From positions 2,232,001-2,296,000 of the forward strand of contig OZ243889.1 of assembly GCA_965213525.1 (NCBI GenBank): a stretch of 64,000 nt of DNA. Reading direction: 5' to 3'. Under the pieces are notes generated by a model, which was not told the origin of the DNA, made no database searches, and saw only the letters and a list, made by a program, of their open reading frames with translations. This document shows, in pieces, positions 20,836 to 28,965 of the stretch. The translations under genes were made by a program, and so were the position numbers. The stretch's first letter is position 1. Each line of letters begins with the position of its first letter. The DNA comes from G965213525 sp965213525. Its GTDB lineage: Bacteria; Actinomycetota; Acidimicrobiia; Acidimicrobiales; Poriferisodalaceae.

Positions 20836-22548
20836 TCACGATCTCGGCGCACCAGAGCCGACCACGACGAGCTCGTGAGCGGCGCGTGAGGCGGCGAGGT
20901 ACACCTGGCGGGGGGTCATCTGAGATGCGTCGACGACGACGGCGTCGTACTCGACGCCCTGGTGGGACCACACGTCGGCGGCCGTGATCGCCGCCACGTT
21001 GCCCCACCGGGCCCTCAGGTCCGCCAGGGCGGCGCCGACCGCGGCCCCGTCGGCGGCGTCGGGGGCTCCACCGGCGGCGCCAACTGCGGCGTGCCCACCG
21101 CCCGCACGACGGCGGACCGGACGACCCGTCGGGCGGATGCCGACGAGCCGCACGGCGTCGATCCCGTGGACGGCGGCGTGGTCGTTCAACCAGTCGGCGA
21201 TCTCGGCCGACATGCGGTATGCGGTCGCCATCACCGCCGGCTCGACGCCGACGGCGGCAGCCACCGCGGTGAGCCCCATCGCCCCGTCGTGGCTGCGCTG
21301 GGCGTCGTCACCCACGAACGTGAGGCCCCGAGCACGACGCCGCACGGCCCGCAGCTGGAGGGGCGTGAGGTCTTGGGCCTCGTCGACGATCACGTGGGAG
21401 TACCGCGTGCTCACCCCCTCGAAGCGGGCGCGCACCTCGTCGGCGAGCGCCCCGTCGACCCCGCCCGTGCGGCAGGCCTCGACGTGCTCGGCGTCTGCGC
21501 CGAGGAGCCGCAACGTGGCTGGGCGCATCAGCCGCTGGAGCGCCTGGCGGGCCGAGCAGGCCGGCATGATCGCTGACACGGCTGTCGAGACGTCACGACG
21601 CGACACCCCGCAGCGGGCGGCGAGGCGCTCGCTGAGGGCCCGCCGCCGGTCACGCCACGACAACGAGCCCTGCGCCATCCGATCGAGGAGGTCGACCACC
21701 TCGTCGGCCGGGATCGTGCGGCCACCGGCGCGCACCGGCCCAGGGGTGAGCAGCGACCGCTCGAACCGATCGAGCAGCGCCGGCCAGCCGGGGTGGGCGC
21801 CCGCCGGTGCAGCGGCACCCAGGAGCTGGGCGAAGGTGGTCTGGCGGATCTTGCGCTCGCCCAGGGTGGGGAGGACGGTCTCGACGTGGCGCAGGAAGCG
21901 GTCGCTCGGGCCGATGACGAGCAGCCGGTCAGCGGTGATGCGTCGGTCGTTGTAGACCAGCCACGCCGCCCGGTGCAGCGCGACGACCGTCTTGCCCGTG
22001 CCCGGCCCGCCCCGCAGCACCAGGCGCTCGGTGGGGGCCAGGCGCACCAGGGCGTCCTGTTCGGACTGCAACGTGGCCACCGCGGCCCGCATGCGCTCGC
22101 CGCGCTCCCGGGTGAGCTCGGCGAGCAGGGGGGACGTGCCGTCGACCGCCCCGGTGACGAGATCCTCGATGAGGAGGTCGTCGATGCAGCCGACGTAGCT
22201 GACCCGCCGGCGCAGGCCCACCGGATCGTCGTGGCGGGCCTGGTAGAAGGCGCGGGCGAACGGGGCCCGCCAGTCGACCACGAGCTGGTCGCCGCCCTCG
22301 TCGATGCCGTACAACCCGATGCGCCACGTCGACTCGTCGTCGATGCGCCCGAACACCACGAGGTCACGCTGAAGGGCATCGATGGTGTCGGCTACGACGG
22401 CGTCGACGTAGTCCTGGGACAGGGCGTCGGCTGCGCCACCCGACAGCCTCGAGAAGCGGTCCAACTTGTCTCGGACGGCGCGGCGCGAGCGCGCCAGGGC
22501 CTCGAGCTCGACGTCGAGCCCGACCGGTTCGAGTCCGACCGAGGACAC
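20836..22548 (-). CDS. Short HelD/HelR-like UvrD-superfamily helicase (RNA polymerase-associated type)
   Basis: The 570-residue protein starts at GTG 22548; TAGGGT on the coding strand (rc of 22556-22561) ends 7 nt before it. After a short helical N-terminus comes VFGRIDDESTWRIGLYGID and QLVVDWRAPFARAFYQA, the pre-helicase sequence typical of HelD-family proteins. Walker A is GGPGTGKTVVALHRAAW, Walker B is VIVDEAQDL, and YRMSAEIADW and SHQGVEYDAVVVD follow. HelD/HelR proteins load on RNA polymerase and release it from stalled DNA; HelR contributes to rifampicin tolerance in some actinomycetes. At 570 residues it is shorter than the usual 700 or more. UvrD-type repair is an alternative. Confidence 0.8.
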   Translation of the reverse strand: MSSVGLEPVGLDVELEALARSRRAVRDKLDRFSRLSGGAADALSQDYVDAVVADTIDALQRDLVVFGRIDDESTWRIGLYGIDEGGDQLVVDWRAPFARAFYQARHDDPVGLRRRVSYVGCIDDLLIEDLVTGAVDGTSPLLAELTRERGERMRAAVATLQSEQDALVRLAPTERLVLRGGPGTGKTVVALHRAAWLVYNDRRITADRLLVIGPSDRFLRHVETVLPTLGERKIRQTTFAQLLGAAAPAGAHPGWPALLDRFERSLLTPGPVRAGGRTIPADEVVDLLDRMAQGSLSWRDRRRALSERLAARCGVSRRDVSTAVSAIMPACSARQALQRLMRPATLRLLGADAEHVEACRTGGVDGALADEVRARFEGVSTRYSHVIVDEAQDLTPLQLRAVRRRARGLTFVGDDAQRSHDGAMGLTAVAAAVGVEPAVMATAYRMSAEIADWLNDHAAVHGIDAVRLVGIRPTGRPVRRRAGGGHAAVGAAGGAPDAADGAAVGAALADLRARWGNVAAITAADVWSHQGVEYDAVVVDASQMTPRQVYLAASRAAHELVVVGSGAPRS

Positions 22549-22678
22549 CGAGGCGACCCTAGTGGTGCGTCACCGAGCCGGGGCGTTGGACCGAGGCGAG
22601 GGGTGCGACGCACCACGAGCCCGTGGAGGGCGGTCGCGCCGGGTGGGTTTCGAGTGGCGAGCCAGCGGGCTCGGCGGC

Positions 22679-23542
22679 TCAGACGACGGGGGCGGCCAGG
22701 CCGAGGCGGGCGTGGATCTCCCGGGTCGCGCTCGACTGGTTGAGCGTGTAGAGGTGCAGGCCCGGGGCGCCGGCCTCGATGAGCTGGGCGCCGAGCTCGG
22801 TGCACACCTCGACGCCCACCTCCCTCACCCCGGCCGGGCCACCAGCAGCGTCGATGCGCTCGACGAGCCAGGCGGGCAGCTCAGAGCCCGACAGCTCGGC
22901 CATGCGACGCACCTGACCGGCGCTGGTCACCGGCATCAACCCAGGGAGGACGGGCTTGTCACAGCCGAGGCGGGCCATGTCGTCGACCAGATCGAGGTAG
23001 TGGTGGGCCTCGAAGAAGAACTGGGTGATGGCGAAGTCGGCCATCTGCAGCTTGTCGGCGAGGTAGCGGCGATCGGTGGCCCGGTCTGGCGAGCGGGGGT
23101 GCACCTCGGGATGGGCGGCGACACCGACCGAGAACCCGCCGACCTCGCCGATGAGCTCGACCAGCTCGGCGGCGTGGTGGAACTCGCTCGGCGCGTCGTG
23201 GCCGTCGGTGGGTGGGTCGCCGCCGAGGGCGAGGATGTTCTCGACGCCGGCGGCCTTGTACTCCTCCAGCAGCGCCACCACCTCCGCCCGGGTGTGACCG
23301 ACGCAGGTGAGGTGGCCCATCGGGGGGATGGCGGTCTCCCGTCGCACCCACGTGACGACGTCCCGGGTGCGGTCGCGCGTCGACCCGCCGGCGCCGTAGG
23401 TGACCGAGACGAAGGCGGGCCGCAGCGGCTCGAGCTCGGCGATGGTGCGTCCGAGGGTCAAGGCGGCGGCGTCAGAGCGTGGCGGGAAGAACTCGAACGA
23501 GACCGTCGGGCCCTCGGCGAGCAGATCGGCGATGGCGGCCAC
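22679..23542 (-). CDS. metF: 5,10-Methylenetetrahydrofolate reductase
   Basis: The protein has 287 residues from GTG 23542. TACCCT on the coding strand (rc of 23549-23554) ends 6 nt before it. An ATG at 23587 would add 15 residues. Marks of the family are VSFEFFPPRSDAA, FVSVTYGAGGSTRDRT, MGHLTCVGHTRAE, NILALGGDPPTD, ADFAITQFFFEAHHYLDLVD and PGLMPVTSAGQV. The flavoenzyme reduces methylene-THF to methyl-THF for methionine synthesis. folD, which handles methylene-THF, lies just upstream on the same strand, and purH before it, giving a folate one-carbon group. Confidence 0.95.
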   Translation of the reverse strand: MAAIADLLAEGPTVSFEFFPPRSDAAALTLGRTIAELEPLRPAFVSVTYGAGGSTRDRTRDVVTWVRRETAIPPMGHLTCVGHTRAEVVALLEEYKAAGVENILALGGDPPTDGHDAPSEFHHAAELVELIGEVGGFSVGVAAHPEVHPRSPDRATDRRYLADKLQMADFAITQFFFEAHHYLDLVDDMARLGCDKPVLPGLMPVTSAGQVRRMAELSGSELPAWLVERIDAAGGPAGVREVGVEVCTELGAQLIEAGAPGLHLYTLNQSSATREIHARLGLAAPVV

Positions 23543-23667
23543 CTGTGCAGGGTACGTGCTGGTCCAGCCAGGGGCCCCGCTCGACATCGGACCGGACCGT
23601 CCCCCTCCCGCCCCCGCCTCGCCTCGGAGTGGGGCCGGCCGGGTCGGCCCCGTCTGCCCCGGCCCGC

Positions 23668-24549
23668 TCAGGCGGACGCGTCGTCGTCGGGGCCGGTGCC
23701 AGAGGCGGCGGCGGCGTCGACGGTGTTGCTCAACAGCATCGCCCTGGTCATCGGGCCGACCCCGCCGAGGCGGGGCGTGATCCACCCGGCCACCTCGGCG
23801 ACGGATTCGTCGACGTCAGAGAGGATGCGCCGGCCCTCGCGCGAGACGCCGGCGCCGACGACGGCGGCACCGGGCTGCACCCAGTCAGGGGTCACCAGAC
23901 CTGGCCGTCCGGCCGCCACCACCAACACATCGGCCCGGCGAGCGTGGGCGGCCAGATCGGCGACGCCGGTGTGCACGACGGTGACCGCAGCGTCGGCGTC
24001 GGGCGCCTTCAACGCCAGCAGCAGGGCGAGGGGTCGCCCGACGGTGAGGCCCCGTCCGATGATGACGACGTGGCGACCCTCGACGGGCACGCCATGCTCG
24101 GTGAGCAGGGCCTGGATGCCCCGGGGCGTGCAGGGCCGGGGCCCGTCGGCGCCCATGACGAGGCGCCCCAGGTTGACCGGGTGCAGGCCGTCGGCGTCCT
24201 TGTCGGGACTGACGGCGAGCAGCACCTCCTGCTCGTCGAGGTGCGCCGGGAGCGGCAGCTGCACGAGGTAGGCGTGCACGGCGGGGTCGGCGTTGTAGCG
24301 CTCGACGGTCCCGAGCAGCGTCGACCGATCGACGTCGGCCGGGAGGTGGGTGTGGATCGAGGCGATGCCGACGTCGGCGCAGTCACGGATCTTGGCCGAG
24401 ACGTAGGTCTCGCTGGCGGGATCGTCGCCGACGAGGATGGTCCCAAGGCCCGGCGTGGTGCCCCCGGCGGTCAGCGCCGCCACCCGCTCGGCCAGCTCGG
24501 CCTTCATGCGCTCGGCGAGCGCGACGCCGTCGAGGATCGTGGCGGTCAC
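23668..24549 (-). CDS. folD: Bifunctional methylene-THF dehydrogenase/cyclohydrolase
   Basis: The 293-residue protein starts at GTG 24549, with TAGCGT ending 8 nt upstream. It begins VTATILDGVALAERMKAELA and carries YVSAKIRDCADVGI (with the catalytic Lys), VQLPLPAHLDEQEVL, KDADGLHPVNLGRL and PCTPRGIQALL. It also has the NADP loop VIIGRGLTVGRPLALLL and GAAVVGAGVS. FolD interconverts methylene-, methenyl- and 10-formyl-THF, feeding both the purH transformylase encoded upstream and MetF encoded downstream. Upstream frame extension into a Pro/Gly-rich stretch is rejected as non-coding. Confidence 0.96.
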   Translation of the reverse strand: MTATILDGVALAERMKAELAERVAALTAGGTTPGLGTILVGDDPASETYVSAKIRDCADVGIASIHTHLPADVDRSTLLGTVERYNADPAVHAYLVQLPLPAHLDEQEVLLAVSPDKDADGLHPVNLGRLVMGADGPRPCTPRGIQALLTEHGVPVEGRHVVIIGRGLTVGRPLALLLALKAPDADAAVTVVHTGVADLAAHARRADVLVVAAGRPGLVTPDWVQPGAAVVGAGVSREGRRILSDVDESVAEVAGWITPRLGGVGPMTRAMLLSNTVDAAAASGTGPDDDASA

Positions 24550-24761
24550 GGCGGGCGACGCTACCGGCCCGGTGCCTCTGGTCCGCCCGTCGGCCCCGGT
24601 CCCCCGCCGCGGCTGCGGTCCTCCGCCGCCAGGCAGCGAGCCCCCGAGCACCGAGCCCCCGGGCATCGAGCACCGAGCCCCGGGCTGCGAGCGCCAGGCA
24701 GCGAGCACCCGGGCACCGAGCCCCGCTGCGCCGTCGGGGCCAGGCCCCCTCGACGTCTGGG

Positions 24762-26471
24762 TCAGTGGCGGAAGTGCCGGCGACCGGTGTGGACCAGGGC
24801 CAGGCCGTGCTCGTCGGCAGCGGCGATGACCTCGGCGTCACGGACCGATCCACCGGGTTGGATCACCGCCCCCACGCCTGCGGCTGCGGCGGCGTCGACG
24901 CCGTCGCGGAACGGGAAGAAGGCGTCGCTGGCGCACGCCCCGCCCTCGGCCCGCCCGGCGGCCTTGTCCGCGGCGATGCGGCTGGCGTCGACCCGGCTCT
25001 GCTGGCCGGCGCCGATCCCAACCGCCGCCCCGTCGGCGGCCAACACGATGGCGTTGGAGGTCACTCGAGCAACGACGATCCAAGCCAGCTCCATGTCGGA
25101 CCACTCGGCCTCGGTGGGCTGACGGCGGCTGACCACCTTCCAGTTCGAGTGGTCGAGCTCGACCCGGTCAGGCGGTTGGACCAGCAGCCCGCCGTGGAGC
25201 GGGCGCAGGTGCCACGGGTCGGTGCCGGGCGCTGGGGCGGCGAGCAGGCGGAGGTTGGCCCTGGTCGCGAGCACCTCGACCGCCGCCGGCTCGAAGGACG
25301 GGGCGATGACCACCTCGAGGAACGTCTCGGAGAGGGCTTCGGCCACCCGCTCGTCGACGGGTCCGGCGAGGGCGACGACGCCGCCGAAGGCCGAGGTCGG
25401 ATCAGCGTCGCGGGCCCGCACGTAGGCGTCACGCAGATCATCGTGGCGGGCGGCGCCGCAGGGGTTGGCGTGCTTGACCACCACCGCGGCTGGGCGAGGC
25501 CCGCCGATCTCGTGCACGAGCCGCCAGGCCGCCTCGGTGTCGTGGAGGTTGAGGTAGCTGAGCTGCTTGCCCTGCAGCTGGATGGCGTCGTCCCACCAGC
25601 TGCGTGCGCCGATGGTGCGGTACCGAGCCCCGGGTTGGTGGGGGTTCTCGCCGTAGCGGAGGTCCTGGGCTCGCTCGAGCTCGAAGGTGATCCGTTTCGG
25701 GAGCGGTGATGGTCCGGCGGCGGGTGCGGTGGGTGCAGGCCCGGTGGGTGCAGGCCCGGTGGGTGCAGGCCCGGTGGGTGCAGGCCCGGTGGGTGCAGGC
25801 CCGGTGGGTGCAGGCCCGGTGGGTGCAGGCCCGGTGGGTGCGAGGCCGGTGGGTGCGAGGCCGGTGGGTGCGAGACCGAGGCTCGCCGCCGGCCGCTCAC
25901 CGACGGGGGGGGCGTCAGAGGTGGGCTCGTCGAGCCAGGCGGCGATGGCGGCGTCGTAGGCCGCGGTGTGGGCGAAGGCGGAACGGGCCAACCGCCGCCG
26001 GGTCTCCGGCGTCGTGGTGGGGCGGGTGGAGAGCTCGTCGAGCAGGGAAGGGTACTCCCCCGGGTCGACGATGACGGTGACGTGGGCGTGCGCCTTGGCT
26101 GCGGCCCGGACCATCGTCGGGCCGCCGACGTCGATGAGCTCGATGGACGGGTCCGAGGCGAACGGATAGAGGTTGACGACGACGAGGTCGACCGGCTCGA
26201 TGCCGGCGGCCGCCAGCTCGGCCACGTGGGCGGTCCGGTCGCGATCGGCGAGGATCCCCCCGAGCAGATCAGGGTGCAGCGTCTTGACCCGACCGTCGAG
26301 CATCTCTGGGACGCCGGTCACCTCCTCGACGCCCACGACCGGCAGGCCGGCGTCTCGGATCGCACGGGCCGTGCCACCGGTGGAGACGAGCTCCCAGCCG
26401 AGCTCGGAGAGCCGACGGGCGAGGTCGACGACCCCGGTCTTGTCGTGGACCGACAACAGCGCCCGGGGCAC
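24762..26471 (-). CDS. purH: Bifunctional AICAR transformylase/IMP cyclohydrolase with a repeat insert
   Basis: The 569-residue enzyme starts at GTG 26471; TAGGTT (rc of 26478-26483) ends 6 nt before it. The IMP cyclohydrolase domain (residues 1 to about 190) has LLSVHDKTGVVDLARRL, LVSTGGTARAIRD, GGRVKTLHP-type text (actual DGRVKTLHPDLLGGIL) and DLVVVNLYPF. A linker of (L/P)APTG pentapeptides repeated ten times follows near residues 200-250. The transformylase domain then has LRYGENPHQPGARY, KQLSYLNLHDTEAA, VVKHANPCGAA and GASDAFFPFRD-like ACASDAFFPFRDGVD. It makes the last two steps of IMP synthesis using 10-formyl-THF. Catalytic segments are intact, so the insert probably forms a flexible tether. 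Confidence 0.95.
   Translation of the reverse strand: MPRALLSVHDKTGVVDLARRLSELGWELVSTGGTARAIRDAGLPVVGVEEVTGVPEMLDGRVKTLHPDLLGGILADRDRTAHVAELAAAGIEPVDLVVVNLYPFASDPSIELIDVGGPTMVRAAAKAHAHVTVIVDPGEYPSLLDELSTRPTTTPETRRRLARSAFAHTAAYDAAIAAWLDEPTSDAPPVGERPAASLGLAPTGLAPTGLAPTGPAPTGPAPTGPAPTGPAPTGPAPTGPAPTGPAPTAPAAGPSPLPKRITFELERAQDLRYGENPHQPGARYRTIGARSWWDDAIQLQGKQLSYLNLHDTEAAWRLVHEIGGPRPAAVVVKHANPCGAARHDDLRDAYVRARDADPTSAFGGVVALAGPVDERVAEALSETFLEVVIAPSFEPAAVEVLATRANLRLLAAPAPGTDPWHLRPLHGGLLVQPPDRVELDHSNWKVVSRRQPTEAEWSDMELAWIVVARVTSNAIVLAADGAAVGIGAGQQSRVDASRIAADKAAGRAEGGACASDAFFPFRDGVDAAAAAGVGAVIQPGGSVRDAEVIAAADEHGLALVHTGRRHFRH
25726..25875. repeat. 15-bp minisatellite inside purH, ten units
   Basis: Ten tandem units of the type CCGGTGGGTGCAGGC run from 25726 to 25875; the last three carry GCGAGG/GCGAGA instead of GCAGGC. 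On the coding strand they encode three LAPTG and seven PAPT(G/A) pentapeptides. The period is a multiple of three, so copy changes keep purH in frame. Confidence 0.95.
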
Positions 26472-26500
26472 CGGCGGAACCTACCCGCCACCCCGGCCCC

Positions 26501-26787
26501 TTCCGTAATTGCGGGCCCAGCCCGCACCACACCCCGCCACCACCCGCCAGAACCCCCGCCACCCCCGCCACCCCCGCCCCCTCCGACATTGCGGACCCAG
26601 GCGGCACCGCACCCCGCCACCACCCGCCAGAACCCCCGCCACCCCCGCCCCCTCCGACATTGCGGACCCAGGCGGCGGAACACCCCGCCGCCACCCGCCA
26701 GAACCCCCGCCACCCCCGCCACCCCCGCCCCCTCCGACATTGCGGACCCAGGCGGCGCCGCACCCCGCTACCACCCGCCAGAACGGG
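26501..26787. repeat. Intergenic 71-80-bp tandem repeat, about 3.8 units
   Basis: Units begin with CTCCGACATTGCGGACCCAG at 26581, 26652 and 26732, with a diverged first copy at 26501. Each continues into a CCGCCACCACCCGCCAGAA tract and a (CCCCCGCCA)n tail whose copy number differs (71 or 80 bp). The block lies between the purH promoter and the DUF559 gene. Related TTGCGGACC hairpins lie on the other side of that gene. Confidence 0.85.
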
Positions 26788-26870
26788 CCCGGATGACGGC
26801 GACTTCGTTGCGTCGTAGCTTTCGGCGGGCCTTCCTCCTGCTCCGCACCCGAACGGTGCGAGAGGGCACC

Positions 26871-27800
26871 ATGCGTGACGTCGACCTCCTCGCCAGCGGG
26901 GTCCTCACCCGCCAGCACGGTGTGATCGGGCTCGACCAGGCCCGTCGAGTCGGGTTCAGTGACGACCAGGTCCGGCACCGCGTCCGACGCGGAACGTGGA
27001 CGGCCGTCCGTCGGGGTGTGTACCGGCACCACCACTGGGCTCCGTCATGGCATGGCGAGCTCTTGGCGGCCTGCCTGGTGACCGGCGGGGTCGTCAGCCA
27101 CGCAGCCGCCGCACACCTCTGGAGGCTCGACGGCTTCGTCGACGCGCCGTCGCCGGAGATCACCGTGCAGCACGGGAGAAGCCCGGGCCTCGCAGGTGTG
27201 CTGGTTCACGAGACGACCAGGGCGGACCAGCTCAGTCCGTGCGTCATCGGTGGACTGGTGACCACCGGCTGCGCACGCACCTTGTTCGACCTCGCCGGCG
27301 TGTGCGGCCACGCCCGCTTGACCCGCGCGACCGACGACGCCAGACGCCGTGGTCTCGTGACCCTGGACGAGCTGGTCACGACGCTCGACGCCCATGCCCG
27401 GCGTGGCCGCAACGGTACGGTGCGGTTCCGTAGGCATCTCGAGCTGCGTCTTGCCGAGGAGCGCCTCCCGAGGAGCTACTGGTCTCGGCAGGTCGCCGAC
27501 CTGCTCGTCGCAGCCGGCCTGCCTTGCCCCCACCTCGAACACCGCGTCGACGACGGGCGGGGCTTCACCGCCGAGCTCAACCTGGCGTGGCCAGGCCACC
27601 AGGTGGGCGCCGAGCTCGACAGCGTGGCATGGCACATGGACCGTCGCCACTTCGAGGCCGACCCGCGGCGCCGCAACCGTCTCGAGAACCTCGGGTGGTC
27701 GATCCGCAACTTCACCTGGGCCGACTTCGTCGACCGCCCGTGGGAGATCGTCGTCACGATGCGCCTCGCGCTCGAACGGGCAGCTGCCGCAGCGGCATAG
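26871..27800 (+). CDS. AbiEi-like winged-helix plus DUF559 (Vsr-fold) nuclease-like protein
   Basis: The 309-residue protein starts at ATG 26871, with GAGAGGG 4 nt upstream; an ATG at 26794 is open in frame but has no ribosome site. The N-terminus (GVLTRQHGVIGLDQARRVGF, RRGTWTAVRRGVYR) is the helix-turn-helix of AbiEi-type antitoxin/transcription proteins. The C-terminal part, from SYWSRQVADLLVAAGL on, has the DUF559 shape with GFTAELNLAWPGHQVGAELD, then HMDRRHFEADPRRRNRLENL and WSIRNFTWADF. The ExD/D...DxxRRNxL arrangement is that of the very-short-patch-repair endonuclease fold. This two-part protein is common and often multicopy in Actinobacteria; its function is unproven. No toxin gene is adjacent. 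Confidence 0.8.
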   Translation: MRDVDLLASGVLTRQHGVIGLDQARRVGFSDDQVRHRVRRGTWTAVRRGVYRHHHWAPSWHGELLAACLVTGGVVSHAAAAHLWRLDGFVDAPSPEITVQHGRSPGLAGVLVHETTRADQLSPCVIGGLVTTGCARTLFDLAGVCGHARLTRATDDARRRGLVTLDELVTTLDAHARRGRNGTVRFRRHLELRLAEERLPRSYWSRQVADLLVAAGLPCPHLEHRVDDGRGFTAELNLAWPGHQVGAELDSVAWHMDRRHFEADPRRRNRLENLGWSIRNFTWADFVDRPWEIVVTMRLALERAAAAAA

Positions 27801-27814
27801 CCGCCTTCCCGATC

Positions 27815-27962
27815 TTGCGGACCGCAGCGGCACCCGATGCCGCCCCGATCCGCAACTTCGGAGGAAGGTGACCTCGGCCGGACCGAGGCCGGGCAAACGG
27901 GACGGCCCCGTCAGGCGTTCTTGCGGACCGCAGCGGCACCCGATGCCGCCCAGGTCCGCCAA
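27815..27962. repeat. Two hairpin-forming repeats downstream of the DUF559 gene
   Basis: TTGCGGACCGCAGCGGCACC occurs at 27815 and again at 27921, followed each time by CGATGCCGCC. In the first copy TTGCGGA pairs with TCCGCAA (27849-27855) and GCGGCA with TGCCGC, giving a two-step hairpin with a CCCGA loop. The second copy (27921-27962) is similar with one bulge. They could act as terminators. Both resemble the TTGCGGACC cores upstream of the gene. Confidence 0.75.
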
Positions 27963-28060
27963 TTCGGCAAGAGAGCCGTGCTGGGCACGGCTGGGTGGCG
28001 CCGGGGCCGGCCGGGGCGGCGCGCGGCGGGGCAGCGACGGGCCGGCGGCTGGAGGGACGG

Positions 28061-28945
28061 CTAGAGGGAACGGACGACGTCGACCATCAGTTGACCGGCC
28101 TCGGTCGGGTTCTCCCCCACCTTCGCCCCGGCCTCTCGCAGCGCCGACATCTTGGCGTCGGCGGTGCCCTTGCCCCCCGAGACGATCGCCCCGGCGTGCC
28201 CCATCTTCTTGCCGGCAGGGGCGGTGACCCCGGCGATGTAGGACACGACCGGCTTGGTGACGTTGCCGGTGATGTACTCGGCGGCCTCCTCCTCGGCCGA
28301 GCCGCCGATCTCACCGATCATCATCACCGCCTTGGTCTCGGGGTCGGCCTCGAAGGCAGCCAGGCAGTCGATGAAGCTGGTGCCGGGGACCGGGTCACCG
28401 CCGATGCCGACGCAGGTGGTCACGCCGATGCCCTGCTGCTTGAGCTCGTAGAGCGCCTGGTAGGTGAGGGTGCCCGAGCGGCTGACGATGCCGACCGGCC
28501 CGCCCGGCTCGGCGATCTCGCCGGCGGTGATGCCGATGTTGCACCTGCCCGGGCTGATGACGCCCGGACAGTTGGGGCCGAGCAACCGGGTGCCGGGGTA
28601 CTCGGCCTTCAACTTGTTGAAGAACCAGGCCTCGTCGTGGGCGGGGACGCCCTCGGTGATGACCACGACGAGCTCGATGCCGGCCTCGGCTGCCTCCATC
28701 ACCGCGGCCTTGACCCCCGGTGCGGGGATGAAGACGCACGAGGCGGTGGCACCGGTGGCCTCGGCGGCCTCGGCCACCGAGGCGAACACGGGGATGCCGT
28801 CCACGTCGGTGCCGGCCTTGTTGGGGTTCGTGCCGGCCACCACCTTGGTGCCGTAGTCACGGTTGCGCAGGCCGTAGAACCGGCCCTGTGATCCGGTGAG
28901 GCCCTGGTAGACGACCTTGGTCGTCTCGTCGACGAAGATGCTCAT
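28061..28945 (-). CDS. sucD: Succinyl-CoA ligase alpha subunit
   Basis: The 294-residue protein begins MSIFVDETTKVVYQGLTGSQ. It has the CoA-binding Rossmann part (VVAGTNPNKAG, CVFIPAPGVKAAVMEA), LLGPNCPGVISPG, GIVSRSGTLTYQALYEL and the phosphohistidine loop KKMGHAGAIVSGGKG. With SucC it converts succinyl-CoA to succinate while making ATP or GTP. The gene follows sucC after 20 nt, as in most bacteria. Length and motifs are complete. Confidence 0.97.
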   Translation of the reverse strand: MSIFVDETTKVVYQGLTGSQGRFYGLRNRDYGTKVVAGTNPNKAGTDVDGIPVFASVAEAAEATGATASCVFIPAPGVKAAVMEAAEAGIELVVVITEGVPAHDEAWFFNKLKAEYPGTRLLGPNCPGVISPGRCNIGITAGEIAEPGGPVGIVSRSGTLTYQALYELKQQGIGVTTCVGIGGDPVPGTSFIDCLAAFEADPETKAVMMIGEIGGSAEEEAAEYITGNVTKPVVSYIAGVTAPAGKKMGHAGAIVSGGKGTADAKMSALREAGAKVGENPTEAGQLMVDVVRSL

Positions 28946-28965
28946 GTCAGCGTCTGCTCCCGGTC

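Noticed and set aside
26501..26787. CRISPR-like or origin-like repeat block
   Set aside because: Repeats are 71-80 bp and tandem, without unique spacers; no replication genes or DnaA-box clusters nearby.
26509..26796. Pro/His-rich plus-strand frame in the intergenic repeat
   Set aside because: It arises from (CCCCCGCCA)n repeats and changes frame between units of 71 and 80 bp; no start signal.
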